A stretch of 12,372 bases of DNA, taken from Leclercia sp. UBA7405 (GTDB lineage Bacteria > Pseudomonadota > Gammaproteobacteria > Enterobacterales > Enterobacteriaceae). Shown here in pieces: positions 1-7,782 of the stretch (positions are counted from its first letter, which is position 1; every line of letters begins with the position of its first letter). Below the pieces are notes generated by a model. That model searched no databases, was not told the DNA's origin, and was given only the letters and a program-made list of their open reading frames with translations. Where the stretch lies: contig DKMV01000088.1 in NCBI GenBank assembly GCA_002469605.1, forward strand, positions 1 through 12,372. Reading direction: 5' to 3'. The translations under genes were made by a program, and so were the position numbers.

Positions 1-573
1 ATCGCCCAGCACCACTTCGCCTTTATACAGGCCAAACTCCAGTTTGAAGTCGACCAGAATCAGACCCGCGTCATCGAAGAGCTTTTTCAGCACGTCGTTG
101 GCTTTGTAGGTCAGCTCCTGCATGCGGGCCAGGTTCTCTTTGCTCACCCAGCCGAAGGTTTCGCAGTAGGACTCGTTAACCATCGGGTCGTGCATAGCAT
201 CGTTTTTCAGGAACAGGTCGAACAGCGGCGGGTTCAGCTCGATACCCTCTTCGATACCCAGACGTTTCACCAGGGAGCCAGCGGCGCGGTTACGGATCAC
301 GCATTCAACCGGAACCATATCCAGTTTTTTCACCAGACATTCCGTATCGGACAGCAACGCTTCCATCTGCGTCGGAATACCCGCCTCTGCCAGTTTGGTC
401 ATAATGAAATGGTTAAATTTGTTGTTCACCATCCCCTTACGATCGAACTGCTCAATGCGCGCGCCATCTCCTGCTGATGTATCATTGCGGAACTCGAGCA
501 CCAACAGATCGGGATTTTCCGTGCTGTATACGGTCTTCGCTTTGCCACGATACAACTCAGCTTGCTTCTGCAT
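1..573 (-). CDS. purC: Phosphoribosylaminoimidazole-succinocarboxamide (SAICAR) synthase, 3'-truncated by window edge
   Basis: PurC joins CAIR and aspartate using ATP to give SAICAR in cytosolic de novo purine synthesis. Read on the minus strand from the ATG at 573-571, the frame stays open for 191 codons to the left edge without a stop. It begins [18 protein letters not shown]. The usual enterobacterial length is about 237 residues, so roughly 46 C-terminal residues lie outside the window. Both family signatures are visible: P88, E90 and R94 in VPVECVIRN, and LVDFKLEFG at about 173-181. An AGGAG lies 8 nt upstream of the ATG. A PurR box and a -10 element sit in the 109-nt gap behind bamC, so purC has its own purine-repressible promoter although it follows dapA-bamC on the same strand. 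No frameshift is seen in the visible part. Identification is firm. Confidence 0.97.
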   Translation of the reverse strand, partial: MQKQAELYRGKAKTVYSTENPDLLVLEFRNDTSAGDGARIEQFDRKGMVNNKFNHFIMTKLAEAGIPTQMEALLSDTECLVKKLDMVPVECVIRNRAAGSLVKRLGIEEGIELNPPLFDLFLKNDAMHDPMVNESYCETFGWVSKENLARMQELTYKANDVLKKLFDDAGLILVDFKLEFGLYKGEVVLGD

Positions 574-617
574 CTTCTTTACTCCTGGTGTGATGATTTG
601 TGTACAAAACCCGGCGT

Positions 618-623
618 ATTATG
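618..623 (-). promoter_or_regulatory. Putative -10 element of the purC promoter
   Basis: On the minus strand the hexamer is CATAAT (5 of 6 to TATAAT), about 45 nt upstream of the purC ATG and 2 bases downstream of the PurR box. No good -35 hexamer is visible at 16-18 bp spacing; the expected -35 region lies at the far edge of the operator. The position fits repression by occlusion. Confidence 0.55.
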
Positions 624-625
624 CC

Positions 626-641
626 ACGCACACGTTTGCGT
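626..641 (-). promoter_or_regulatory. PurR operator of purC
   Basis: The 16-bp palindrome acgcacacgtttgcgt differs at one position from the symmetric PurR consensus ACGCAAACGTTTGCGT. It lies just upstream of a minus-strand -10 hexamer, where bound PurR with hypoxanthine or guanine would block RNA polymerase. This is the expected site for purC in enterobacteria. Confidence 0.88.
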
Positions 642-650
642 AGCACTAAA

Positions 651-675
651 ATAAAAAGGCTGGATTAACCAGCCT
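651..675 (-). terminator. Rho-independent terminator of dapA-bamC
   Basis: On the minus strand, just past the bamC stop, an AAGGCTGG arm pairs with CCAGCCTT around a short TTAAT loop, and a T-rich run follows. It would end the dapA-bamC transcript before the purC promoter. Some read-through into purC cannot be excluded. Confidence 0.82.
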
Positions 676-682
676 TCTCGTT

Positions 683-1717
683 TTACTTGTTAAATGCGGC
701 CTGGAAGACCGCTACCAGCGCGTCGTTCTGCGACTGGGTCAGGGTATGCCCTTTCGGGTCGATGAACTGCAGGCTGCTGCGGTTATCGAGATCGCCGACC
801 TGCAACTTATAGTCGCCGGAAGCGAGGCCCGGGTCACGCGCGCCCAGCTCTTCCCAGTTGCTGTCAGACAGCGGCTTGTAGGTCACCGCCATGCTGCCGG
901 TTGAACGGGTGCTATCGGACACTTTCATGCCCACACGTTCAAGGGTCGCCGGCAGACGCTGCCAGACCTGATTGAACGGTCCACGTACCACCAGCATCGG
1001 CAGGCCGGTATCATCGGCGCCGCTCTGCACGTCAAAGGTTGACCCGTTACGGCTCTGGGCCGCATTGGCGGCATCGGTAGCGTTTTTATCAAGACCCGCA
1101 GAGATAACGTTCAGCATCTCGGCGCTGTAGCGCTGCAGAGAGGCAGGGTCAGAGACCGGTTTACCTGCCTGCTCCAGGTTCAGCAGCTTAACCACCACCG
1201 CCTGCTGATAACCCTGAGGCTTAACAGAGACTTGATAGCGACCACGGTACTGCTGATCTTCATCCAGACGGTTCCATTCGATCCAGTCGGTGGTAAGCGT
1301 CTGGCTGGCGTCGTCCCGTTTGTCGATGGTGTAGTTCTTCGCCTGCAGTACGCTGACGACCTGCGGCCACAGGTTGGCATTACGCGCGCTTTCAATCTGC
1401 AGGGTGGCGGTATCACCGGTGAACTGGGTACGTGCACCGCTCACCAGCGCTAGCGGCTGGGCTGGCGGGCGAATATCCAGCGCTTTACCTACCGCACCGC
1501 TGCCATTGCTGACCGGAATGTTGTAGTCGCCATTCTCAATCGGCAGGATCATGCCCGCCGGCGCATGAAGTTCAGCAAGCGGCGTAGCATCCAGGTAGGA
1601 TTCGTCACCGCTCACCTGGCGTTTATAGCGTGAATCTGAGCTACAGGCCGCAAGCAGCATAACAAGCGAAACACCTGCAACCTTCGCCAGGCGCGTTTTC
1701 TGTACTGAGTAAGCCAT
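683..1717 (-). CDS. bamC: Outer membrane assembly lipoprotein BamC (NlpB)
   Basis: BamC is an accessory lipoprotein of the BAM complex, which inserts beta-barrel proteins into the outer membrane; it binds BamD. I start at the ATG at 1717-1715, giving 344 residues, the family's usual length. The TTG directly before it (1720-1718) is open, but AGGGAG lies about 5 nt before the ATG and homologs begin MAYSVQK. A type II signal peptide ends in the lipobox LLAAC, with C25 as the lipidated cysteine, followed by SSDS (no Asp at +2, so outer-membrane sorting is expected). Residues 26 to about 95 form the extended segment known to contact BamD; two helix-grip domains follow, at roughly 100-215 and 225-344. 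It sits 16 nt after dapA and is probably cotranscribed with it. Confidence is high. Confidence 0.97.
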   Translation of the reverse strand: MAYSVQKTRLAKVAGVSLVMLLAACSSDSRYKRQVSGDESYLDATPLAELHAPAGMILPIENGDYNIPVSNGSGAVGKALDIRPPAQPLALVSGARTQFTGDTATLQIESARNANLWPQVVSVLQAKNYTIDKRDDASQTLTTDWIEWNRLDEDQQYRGRYQVSVKPQGYQQAVVVKLLNLEQAGKPVSDPASLQRYSAEMLNVISAGLDKNATDAANAAQSRNGSTFDVQSGADDTGLPMLVVRGPFNQVWQRLPATLERVGMKVSDSTRSTGSMAVTYKPLSDSNWEELGARDPGLASGDYKLQVGDLDNRSSLQFIDPKGHTLTQSQNDALVAVFQAAFNK

Positions 1718-1733
1718 CAAATCTCCCTAAACT

Positions 1734-2612
1734 TTACAGCAAACCGGCATGCTTCAGCGCGCCGGTAACCACTTCACGACCGTGGTCGGTAATAGGGGTC
1801 ATCGGCAGACGCAGCGTGTCGGTCGCTACAAGTCCCAACTCCTTACATGCCCATTTCACTGGGATCGGATTGGGTTCGACAAATAATTTATTGTGCAGTG
1901 GCATCAGACGCTGGTTAATCAACCGCGCGTCCTGGAAGTGACCTTCTGCGGCGAGTTTGCACATCTCGGCCATATCACGGGCTGCAATGTTGGACGTCAC
2001 GGAGATAACCCCGTGGCCGCCGAGCTGCATGAAGTCCAGCGCGGTGGCATCATCGCCACTCAGCAGAATAAAGTCGTCTGAAACCAGCTCTTTGATCTGA
2101 TGAACACGGCTTAAGTTCCCGGTCGCCTCTTTAATACCGATAATATTTTTTACTTTGGCGAGACGGCCTACCGTTTCGGGCAGCATATCGCAGCCGGTAC
2201 GCGACGGCACATTATACAGAATTTGTGGCAAGTCAGTATGTTCAGCGATGGCTTTGAAATGCTGGAACAGACCTTCCTGCGTCGGGCGGTTGTAGTAAGG
2301 GGTAACCGTCAGGCAACCTACCACACCGCTGTCATTGAAACGCTGCGTCAGGCTGATGGCTTCTGCGGTAGCATTTGCGCCTGTGCCAGCAATCACCGGG
2401 ATACGCCCGTCAGCCAGTTCAAGGGTCATCATAACGACATCGCCATGCTCGTCATGACTCAGCGTAGCAGATTCACCGGTAGTCCCTACCGATACGATCG
2501 CCGAGGTTCCGCTGGCGACATGATAATCAATCAGTTTCTTCAGGCTTGACCGGCAGACATTACCGTTGTCATCCATCGGCGTAACAAGCGCGACAATACT
2601 TCCCGTGAACAT
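1734..2612 (-). CDS. dapA: 4-hydroxy-tetrahydrodipicolinate synthase
   Basis: DapA condenses pyruvate with aspartate semialdehyde, the first committed step to diaminopimelate and lysine, in the cytosol. The 292 residues equal the E. coli length. Key residues are visible at the expected places: the GTTGE motif with T44 and T45, the tyrosine of the YNVPSRTG segment (about 133) with the following Arg (about 138), and the Schiff-base lysine in GIKEATG (about 161). The ATG at 2612-2610 has GAGG about 7 nt upstream. The gene diverges from gcvR across 145 nt and is followed by bamC after 16 nt, the conserved enterobacterial dapA-bamC arrangement. I see no lysine riboswitch, as the likely leader is very short. 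Firm call. Confidence 0.98.
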   Translation of the reverse strand: MFTGSIVALVTPMDDNGNVCRSSLKKLIDYHVASGTSAIVSVGTTGESATLSHDEHGDVVMMTLELADGRIPVIAGTGANATAEAISLTQRFNDSGVVGCLTVTPYYNRPTQEGLFQHFKAIAEHTDLPQILYNVPSRTGCDMLPETVGRLAKVKNIIGIKEATGNLSRVHQIKELVSDDFILLSGDDATALDFMQLGGHGVISVTSNIAARDMAEMCKLAAEGHFQDARLINQRLMPLHNKLFVEPNPIPVKWACKELGLVATDTLRLPMTPITDHGREVVTGALKHAGLL

Positions 2613-2642
2613 GGGCCATCCTCTGTGCGTACATGAGCCTCA

Positions 2643-2672
2643 ATGTTACGTTTGGTGCTGTAATAAAAGCAA
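2643..2672 (-). promoter_or_regulatory. Weak candidate dapA promoter
   Basis: On the minus strand TTGCTT (-35 like, 2672-2667) and TAACAT (-10 like, 2648-2643) are separated by 18 bp and would give a leader of about 25 nt before dapA. Both hexamers match consensus poorly, so this is a suggestion only. Confidence 0.3.
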
Positions 2673-2757
2673 GCGACGTGAGGCCTTCAGGTTATTGTAT
2701 GCCAGTTTTTTTTATGCTTTCCTTAGGAAGACTTAACCACGCAAAGGAAGAACAGGT

Positions 2758-3327
2758 TTGACCACCTCATCACAACATTACCTGGTTATCACTGCGCTGG
2801 GTGCCGACAGGCCTGGTATCGTGAACACCATCACCCGTCACGTCAGTAGCTGCGGCTGTAATATTGAAGATAGCCGTCTGGCGATGCTGGGCGAAGAGTT
2901 CACCTTCATCATGCTGCTTTCCGGCTCGTGGAACGCCATCAACCTGATTGAGTCCACGTTACCGATGAAGGGCGCAGAGCTGGAGCTACTGATCGTGATG
3001 AAACGCACTACGGCGCGCCCGCAGCCGGCCATGCCGGCCACCGTCTGGGTGCAGGTCGAAGTCGAAGATTCACCCCATCTGATTGAACGTTTTACCGCGC
3101 TGTTTGACCACCATCAGATGAATATCGCCGAGCTGGTTTCGCGCACGCAGCCGGGGCAAGAGAACAGGGTTCCCCGGCTGTTTATTCAGATAACCGCGCA
3201 CAGCCCCGCGTCGCACGATGCCTCAAATATCGAGCAAGCGTTTAAAGCACTATGTACAGAATTGAATGCGCAAGGCAGTATAAACGTCGTCAACTATTCA
3301 CAGCATGAACAGGATGGAGTTGAGTAA
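2758..3327 (+). CDS. gcvR: Glycine cleavage system transcriptional repressor GcvR
   Basis: GcvR is a cytosolic ACT-domain protein that binds GcvA and keeps the gcvTHP operon repressed when glycine is scarce; glycine disrupts the complex. The protein has 189 residues (E. coli about 190) and begins at a TTG codon, giving MTTSSQHYLVITALGADRPG, which matches the E. coli N-terminus as I recall it. GGAAG lies 7 nt upstream of the TTG, and no in-frame ATG fits better. Two ACT domains are evident, at roughly 8-80 (with the GADRPGIVN segment) and 95-175 (with DSPHLIERFTALFD). No DNA-binding domain is seen, consistent with action through GcvA. The stop overlaps the bcp start, so the two are cotranscribed. 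No glycine riboswitch is seen. Confidence 0.95.
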   Translation: MTTSSQHYLVITALGADRPGIVNTITRHVSSCGCNIEDSRLAMLGEEFTFIMLLSGSWNAINLIESTLPMKGAELELLIVMKRTTARPQPAMPATVWVQVEVEDSPHLIERFTALFDHHQMNIAELVSRTQPGQENRVPRLFIQITAHSPASHDASNIEQAFKALCTELNAQGSINVVNYSQHEQDGVE

Positions 3328-3797
3328 TGAATCCACTGAAAGCCGGTGACATCGCACCGAAATTTAGCTTGCCCGATCAAGACGGTGAGCAAGTAAATTT
3401 GGCCGACTTCCAGGGACAGCGTGTTCTGGTCTATTTCTACCCGAAAGCCATGACGCCAGGCTGTACCGTACAAGCGTGCGGTTTACGCGATAACATGGAC
3501 GATTTAAAACGTGCAGGGGTAGAAGTGCTGGGCATCAGCACCGATAAACCTGAAAAGCTGTCTCGCTTTGCCGAAAAAGAGCTGCTCAACTTCACGCTGC
3601 TGTCTGACGAAGATCATCAGGTCTGCGACAGTTTTGGCGTCTGGGGAGAGAAATCCTTTATGGGCAAAACCTATGACGGTATCCACCGCATCAGCTTCCT
3701 GATTGGCACTGACGGCAAAGTTGAACATGTGTTCGATGACTTCAAAACCAGTAACCACCACGACGTGGTGCTGAACTGGGTGAAAGAGAACGCCTGA
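3327..3797 (+). CDS. bcp: Thioredoxin-dependent thiol peroxidase (bacterioferritin comigratory protein)
   Basis: Bcp (PrxQ-type atypical 2-Cys peroxiredoxin) reduces hydrogen peroxide and organic hydroperoxides in the cytosol, recycled by thioredoxin. Its 156 residues match the E. coli length. A single AhpC/TSA-type thioredoxin fold covers the protein. The peroxidatic Cys46 lies in the TPGCT motif, with Thr43 and Pro44 before it, and the resolving Cys51 follows in VQACG, the PrxQ spacing. The ATG at 3327-3329 overlaps the gcvR TAA by one base (TAATG), indicating translational coupling; GGAG lies 7 nt upstream inside gcvR. A hairpin terminator follows immediately. In E. coli K-12 the hyf hydrogenase-4 cluster comes next, but here perM does. 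Confidence 0.97.
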   Translation: MNPLKAGDIAPKFSLPDQDGEQVNLADFQGQRVLVYFYPKAMTPGCTVQACGLRDNMDDLKRAGVEVLGISTDKPEKLSRFAEKELLNFTLLSDEDHQVCDSFGVWGEKSFMGKTYDGIHRISFLIGTDGKVEHVFDDFKTSNHHDVVLNWVKENA

Positions 3798-3802
3798 TAC
3801 AT

Positions 3803-3829
3803 AAAAAGGCCCGCTAAGCGGGCCTTTTT
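3803..3829. terminator. Bidirectional terminator between bcp and perM
   Basis: A 7-bp GC stem (ggcccgc / gcgggcc, 3808-3814 and 3818-3824) with a 3-nt taa loop is flanked by five A on the left and five T on the right. It can terminate bcp on plus and perM on minus, whose ends are only 34 nt apart. Confidence 0.92.
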
Positions 3830-3831
3830 AT

Positions 3832-4893
3832 TTACTCTTCAACGGCAGGGACATCCGGCCAGGCATGCACCACCGCCTTAATCAGGGTCGCCAGCGGAAT
3901 GGCAAAGAAGACGCCCCAGAATCCCCACAGCCCGCCGAAAATCACCACCGACAGAATGATAACCAGCGGATGAAGGTTCACCGCCTCGGAGAAGAGCACC
4001 GGCACCAGCAGGTTACCGTCCAGCCCCTGAATAATCAGATACACCGCAAAGCAGCTCCAGAACTCGGTTCCCAGACCAAACTGGAACAGCGCCACCCCCA
4101 CTACCGGAATGGTGACCACAAAGGCGCCGATATAGGGAATAAGTACCGAGAAGCCCACCAGCACCGCCAGCAGCAGCGAGTAGTTCAGACCAAAGATCAC
4201 AAAGCCAATCCAGGTAGCCACCCCCACCACTATCATCTCCAGCACTTTGCCGCGGATGTAGTTGGTGATCTGCTGGTTCATCTCTTTCCAGACCTGGCCG
4301 GCCAGCCCGCGGTTACGCGGCAGCACGCGGCGCACCGCGTTGAGCATCTGCTCTTTATCTTTTACCAGGAAGAAGACCATCAGAGGTACCAGCACCAGGT
4401 AGACCGCCAGGGTCAGCAGCCCCACCAGCGACGCGAGGGAGACTTTTACCACCGTATCCCCCATCGCCATAATGCGGGTGCGCATGTTCTCGGCCATGGC
4501 GTCGATAATGCCCGCGTCCATCAGCGCCGGATAACGGCGCGGCAGGTTAGCGGCAAAATCAGAGAGTTTACTGAGCATGCCGGGCATATCGCGGATTAAA
4601 TAGATGCCCTGCTGCCAGGCGATGGGCAGTACCACAAAGGACATTAACAACAGGATGCCGACAAAAAAGACCAGCACGATAATGCTGGCCCAGCGGCGAG
4701 AACAGCCAATATTCTCCAGACGTACGGTGGGCCACTCCAGCAGGTAGGCCAGCACAATAGCCACCAGCAGCGGCGCCAGCAGGCCGCTAAAGAAGAAGAG
4801 AATACAAAATCCGGCGACCAGAATAACCAGTAATGCAATGGCCTCCGGATCGCTAAAGCGCCGGCGATACCATTGCAACAATAATTCGAGCAT
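3832..4893 (-). CDS. perM: AI-2E family transporter PerM (YfgO), putative permease
   Basis: PerM is an inner-membrane protein of the AI-2E/PerM permease family; its substrate is not established. The frame is open from 4959, but I start at the ATG at 4893-4891 (MLELLLQWYRRRFSDPEA). That gives 353 residues, the E. coli length, with AAGG about 6 nt upstream; the 22 upstream residues look non-native. Hydrophobic segments lie at roughly 18-52 (two), 68-92, 155-180 and several between 205 and 340. A polar stretch at about 95-150 and another around 185-215 (KDKEQML, RGLAGQVWKEM) separate them. It is convergent with bcp and divergent from bepA. Annotators sometimes extend the start, which should be avoided. 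Family call firm, function unknown. Confidence 0.93.
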   Translation of the reverse strand: MLELLLQWYRRRFSDPEAIALLVILVAGFCILFFFSGLLAPLLVAIVLAYLLEWPTVRLENIGCSRRWASIIVLVFFVGILLLMSFVVLPIAWQQGIYLIRDMPGMLSKLSDFAANLPRRYPALMDAGIIDAMAENMRTRIMAMGDTVVKVSLASLVGLLTLAVYLVLVPLMVFFLVKDKEQMLNAVRRVLPRNRGLAGQVWKEMNQQITNYIRGKVLEMIVVGVATWIGFVIFGLNYSLLLAVLVGFSVLIPYIGAFVVTIPVVGVALFQFGLGTEFWSCFAVYLIIQGLDGNLLVPVLFSEAVNLHPLVIILSVVIFGGLWGFWGVFFAIPLATLIKAVVHAWPDVPAVEE

Positions 4894-5112
4894 GCAGTCC
4901 TTCCCTGAGATGATGACTGAATAAGAGCGTGAATTGTATCGAAGAGTGAATAAAAACACTTACGCTTTTTCTTGCCGCTTCACAAAACGCAAAAGGCTGA
5001 AGTGAGGGATTTTCTTATCGCCCTGACCCGGCTACACTCGCAAAGCAGCCGTCGGTGAACGATACGCGGGTTCGCCGGTCAAAATAGCACCCCAACAGAC
5101 AGGACCGAGGTT
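4894..5112. other. Divergent perM-bepA intergenic region
   Basis: This 219-nt gap holds the bepA sigma-E-like promoter and the ribosome site AGGA (5101-5104) for bepA. On the other side a minus-strand TACAAT (4938-4933) could be a perM -10, but no good -35 accompanies it. I see no coding frame with a start and ribosome site, and no convincing small RNA. Confidence 0.6.
5056..5083 (+). promoter_or_regulatory. Candidate sigma-E promoter of bepA-yfgD
   Basis: TGAACGA (5056-5062) resembles the sigma-E -35 element GGAACTT, keeping the AAC core. A 16-bp spacer leads to TCAAA (5079-5083), close to the sigma-E -10. Transcription would start near 5090, about 23 nt before the bepA ATG. bepA (yfgC) is known as a member of the E. 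coli sigma-E envelope-stress regulon, which supports this reading. Confidence 0.6.
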
Positions 5113-6576
5113 ATGTTCAGGCAGTTGAAAAAAACGCTGGTTGCAACGCTTATTGCTGCGCTAACCGCGGGGCAGATGTTGCCGGCCTTTGCTGATTCGG
5201 CAGACTCGTTGCCGGATATGGGCACCTCAGCAGGAAGCACGCTCTCCATAGGCCAGGAGATGCAGATGGGCGACTTCTATGTGCGCCAGCTGCGGGGTAG
5301 CGCCCCGCTGATTAACGATCCCCTGCTGGTTAACTATATTAACGCCCTGGGTATGCGGCTGGTCTCCCATGCAAATTCGGTGAAGACACCGTTCCACTTC
5401 TTTTTAATTAATAACGACGAGATCAACGCCTTCGCCTTCTTTGGCGGCAACGTGGTGCTGCACTCGGCGTTATTCCGCTATGCCGATAACGAAAGCCAGC
5501 TGGCCTCGGTAATGGCGCACGAGATTTCCCACGTCACCCAGCGCCACCTGGCGCGCGCGATGGAAGATCAAAAGCGCAGCGCCCCCCTCACCTGGGTAGG
5601 GGCGCTAGGCTCTATCCTGCTGGCGATGGCGAGCCCGCAGGCGGGCATGGCGGCCCTCACCGGTACGCTGGCGGGCACCCGCCAGGGGATGATCAGCTTC
5701 ACCCAGCAAAACGAACAGGAAGCTGACCGCATCGGGATTCAGGTGCTGCAACGCTCGGGTTTCGACCCCCAGGCGATGCCGGGTTTCCTCGAAAAGCTGC
5801 TTGACCAGGCACGCTATTCATCACGTCCGCCGGAAATTCTGCTCACTCACCCCCTGCCGGAAAGCCGTCTTTCCGATGCCCGCAACCGCGCCAACCAGAT
5901 GCGCCCGGTAGTGGTGCAGTCGTCCGAGGATTTCTACATGGCGAAGGTGCGTACCCTCGGCATGTATAACTCCGGGCGCAACCAGCTGACCAGCGACCTG
6001 CTCGACAGCCTGGCGAAAGGCAACGTACGCGAACAGCGGGCGGCGCAGTATGGCCGCGCCCTGCAGGCGATGGAGGCCAGCAATAACGACGAAGCGCGTA
6101 AACAGCTCCAGCCGCTGCTGGCCGCAGAGCCGGGCAACGTCTGGTATCTCGATCTGGCAACCGATATCGATCTCGGCCAGAAAAAGGCCACTGACGCCAT
6201 CAACCGGCTGAAAAACGCCCGGGAGATCCGCACCAACCCGGTGTTGCAGCTTAACCTGGCGAATGCTTACTTACAGGGCGGTCAGGCGCAGGAAGCCGCC
6301 ACCATCCTTAATCGCTATACCTTCAGCAATAAAGACGATCCCAACGGCTGGGATCTGCTGGCGCAGGCCGAAGCGGCGCTTAATCATCGCGACCAGGAGC
6401 TGGCGGCGCGGGCTGAGGGCTACGCCCTTGCCGGACGCCTCGATCAGGCTATCTCCCTGCTGAGCAGCGCCAGTTCGCAGGTGAAGCTGGGCAGCCTGCA
6501 GCAGGCGCGCTACGACGCCCGCATTGACCAGCTGCGTCAGCTACAACAGCGCTTCCGCCCGTATGAGAAGATGTAA
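5113..6576 (+). CDS. bepA: Periplasmic metalloprotease/chaperone BepA (YfgC)
   Basis: BepA is a periplasmic M48-family zinc protease that helps LptD assembly and degrades stalled outer-membrane proteins at the BAM complex. It has 487 residues, the E. coli length. A Sec signal peptide covers residues 1-27 with likely cleavage after AFA. The HEISH motif gives H136, E137 and H140. The third zinc ligand E201 lies in NEQEAD, and H246 (LTHPLP), the known gating ligand, is present, so the active site is intact. The C-terminal part, about 305-485, carries tetratricopeptide repeats (for example [20 protein letters not shown]) that dock on BAM. The ATG has AGGA 8 nt upstream. yfgD follows after 11 nt, so they are cotranscribed, probably from a sigma-E promoter. 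Firm call. Confidence 0.97.
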   Translation: MFRQLKKTLVATLIAALTAGQMLPAFADSADSLPDMGTSAGSTLSIGQEMQMGDFYVRQLRGSAPLINDPLLVNYINALGMRLVSHANSVKTPFHFFLINNDEINAFAFFGGNVVLHSALFRYADNESQLASVMAHEISHVTQRHLARAMEDQKRSAPLTWVGALGSILLAMASPQAGMAALTGTLAGTRQGMISFTQQNEQEADRIGIQVLQRSGFDPQAMPGFLEKLLDQARYSSRPPEILLTHPLPESRLSDARNRANQMRPVVVQSSEDFYMAKVRTLGMYNSGRNQLTSDLLDSLAKGNVREQRAAQYGRALQAMEASNNDEARKQLQPLLAAEPGNVWYLDLATDIDLGQKKATDAINRLKNAREIRTNPVLQLNLANAYLQGGQAQEAATILNRYTFSNKDDPNGWDLLAQAEAALNHRDQELAARAEGYALAGRLDQAISLLSSASSQVKLGSLQQARYDARIDQLRQLQQRFRPYEKM

Positions 6577-6587
6577 CAGGAGAAAAT

Positions 6588-6947
6588 ATGTCTGACGCGG
6601 TAACCATCTACCACAACCCCCGCTGCTCTAAGAGCCGCGAAACCTTAAGCCTGCTGCAAGCCAACGGCGTTGAGCCGCAGGTGGTGCTCTATCTGGAGAC
6701 GCCGCCGGATGCACAGACCCTGCGCGAGTTGCTTACGATGCTCGGCATGCAAAACCCGCGGGAGCTGATGCGCCAGAAAGAAGATCTCTATAAGTCGCTC
6801 AATCTGGCCGACGATAAGCTTAGCGAAGAGGCGCTGATTCAGGCGATGGTAGAAAATCCGAAGTTAATCGAACGTCCGGTGGTGGTGGCAAAAGGCCAGG
6901 CGCGAATTGGCAGGCCGCCGGAACAGGTGCTGGAGATCGTTAAGTAA
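6588..6947 (+). CDS. yfgD: ArsC-family reductase YfgD
   Basis: A 119-residue cytosolic thioredoxin-fold protein of the ArsC/Spx family, annotated as glutaredoxin-dependent arsenate reductase. The conserved N-terminal motif NPRCSKSR places the catalytic cysteine at C13. Three arginines resembling the ArsC oxyanion-binding set are visible: one in NPRELMR (R58 or R62), R96 in ERPVVV, and R106 or R109 in QARIGRP. No arsR or arsB is nearby; instead it follows bepA by 11 nt with GGAG before its ATG, as in E. coli. This makes a dedicated arsenic resistance role doubtful, and its physiological substrate is unclear. Family assignment is firm, substrate inferred. Confidence 0.93.
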   Translation: MSDAVTIYHNPRCSKSRETLSLLQANGVEPQVVLYLETPPDAQTLRELLTMLGMQNPRELMRQKEDLYKSLNLADDKLSEEALIQAMVENPKLIERPVVVAKGQARIGRPPEQVLEIVK

Positions 6948-6956
6948 GTCGTATGC

Positions 6957-6974
6957 AGCCCGGGGAGCCGGGCT
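6957..6974. terminator. Stem-loop between yfgD and hda, weak terminator candidate
   Basis: A perfect 7-bp stem (agcccgg / ccgggct) with a 4-nt ggag loop lies 9 nt past the yfgD stop and touches the last base of the convergent hda stop codon. Neither side has a T-tract, so a canonical intrinsic terminator is doubtful; it may instead protect 3' ends. Confidence 0.45.
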
Positions 6975-7675
6975 CAGAGCTTTAAGATCTCTTTCACGAA
7001 GGGGATCGTCAGCTTGCGCTGGGCGGTAATAGAGGCATGATCGAGCTTATCCAGAGTGATAAACAGCGTGCGCATCTCGCGGTCCAGCCGCTTCAGTAAG
7101 AAACGCCCCACGTCTTCCGGCAGCTCAAAACCCCGCAGCCGGGCGCGCAGCTGTAACGCCTGCAGTTTATCTTCGTCCGAGAGCGGCTGCAGTTTATAAA
7201 TCTGCCCCCAGTCAAGGCGCGATGCCAGATCCGCCAGCCCCAGATTCAGCTGACGCGGAGGACGATCGCCGGTGATCAGCAGCCGGGTGTTGCCCGACTC
7301 CAGGATCCGGTTATAGAGATCGAAAATCGCCATCTCCCACAGCTCGTCCCCTGCCACGCACTCAATATTATCGATACAGACCAGCGACAGCTGTTCCATG
7401 CCGTCCAGCACTTCGGGTACGAACCAGGTGCGTTTATCTAACGGCACATAGCCCACGGCGTCGCCGCGCTGGGAGAGTTCGGCGCAGGCGGCGTGCAGCA
7501 GATGGCTGCGCCCCGCCCCTTCGCGTGACCAGATATAGATGTAACCGCTGTGATCCTGGCGCAGCACGTTTTGCAGGGCGGCCAGTAAAGAGGGGTTATC
7601 GCCCGGCCAGAAACTTGCAAAAGTTTCGTCGTCAGGAAGATAAAGTGGCAAAGAGAGCTGTGCCGGTGCGTTCAG
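6974..7675 (-). CDS. hda: DnaA regulatory inactivator Hda (CTG start)
   Basis: Hda binds the DNA-loaded DnaN clamp and stimulates ATP hydrolysis by DnaA (RIDA), preventing re-initiation. I start at the CTG at 7675-7673: it has GAGG with a 5-nt spacer, gives 233 residues (the E. coli length) and includes the clamp-binding motif QLSLPL at 6-11. No ATG, GTG or TTG lies upstream before the in-frame TAA; the next TTG (7651) would cut the motif. E. coli hda is, as I recall, also CTG-initiated. The protein is a single AAA+ domain: Walker A-like REGAGRS with Arg56 in place of Lys, Walker B with D102 in CIDNIE, sensor 1 near LLITGD, arginine finger R153 in LASRLDWG, and sensor 2 in LDREMRTLF. It follows uraA on the same strand after 107 nt. 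Confidence 0.95.
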   Translation of the reverse strand: MNAPAQLSLPLYLPDDETFASFWPGDNPSLLAALQNVLRQDHSGYIYIWSREGAGRSHLLHAACAELSQRGDAVGYVPLDKRTWFVPEVLDGMEQLSLVCIDNIECVAGDELWEMAIFDLYNRILESGNTRLLITGDRPPRQLNLGLADLASRLDWGQIYKLQPLSDEDKLQALQLRARLRGFELPEDVGRFLLKRLDREMRTLFITLDKLDHASITAQRKLTIPFVKEILKL

Positions 7676-7740
7676 AATTACCTCAACCAGGTCTTACTCG
7701 TAATCGGCGAAGAGTTTAACACGGAACCTGCAGGGAGAGA

Positions 7741-7763
7741 ACCGGGCGGAGCGGCCGCCCGGT
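7741..7763. repeat. GC-rich inverted repeat between uraA and hda
   Basis: A perfect 9-bp stem (accgggcgg / ccgcccggt) with a 5-nt loop lies 19 nt past the uraA stop. On the minus strand it is followed by TTCTCTCC rather than a T-run, so it could be a weak uraA terminator or a 3'-end stabiliser. Confidence 0.55.
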
Positions 7764-7782
7764 CTGGCGATCGTTTTGGCGA

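Noticed and set aside
2613..2757. Lysine or glycine riboswitch in the dapA-gcvR gap
   Set aside because: The gap is 145 nt, the likely leaders are short, and no riboswitch-like set of stems is visible.
3865..4599. A 244-codon plus-strand open frame opposite perM
   Set aside because: It is antisense to a clear membrane-protein gene, is rich in His, Gln and Arg as expected of a reversed membrane gene, and has no family resemblance.
4894..4959. Longer perM start adding 22 residues
   Set aside because: The ATG at 4893 has a good ribosome site and gives the family length of 353; the extension matches nothing recalled from homologs.
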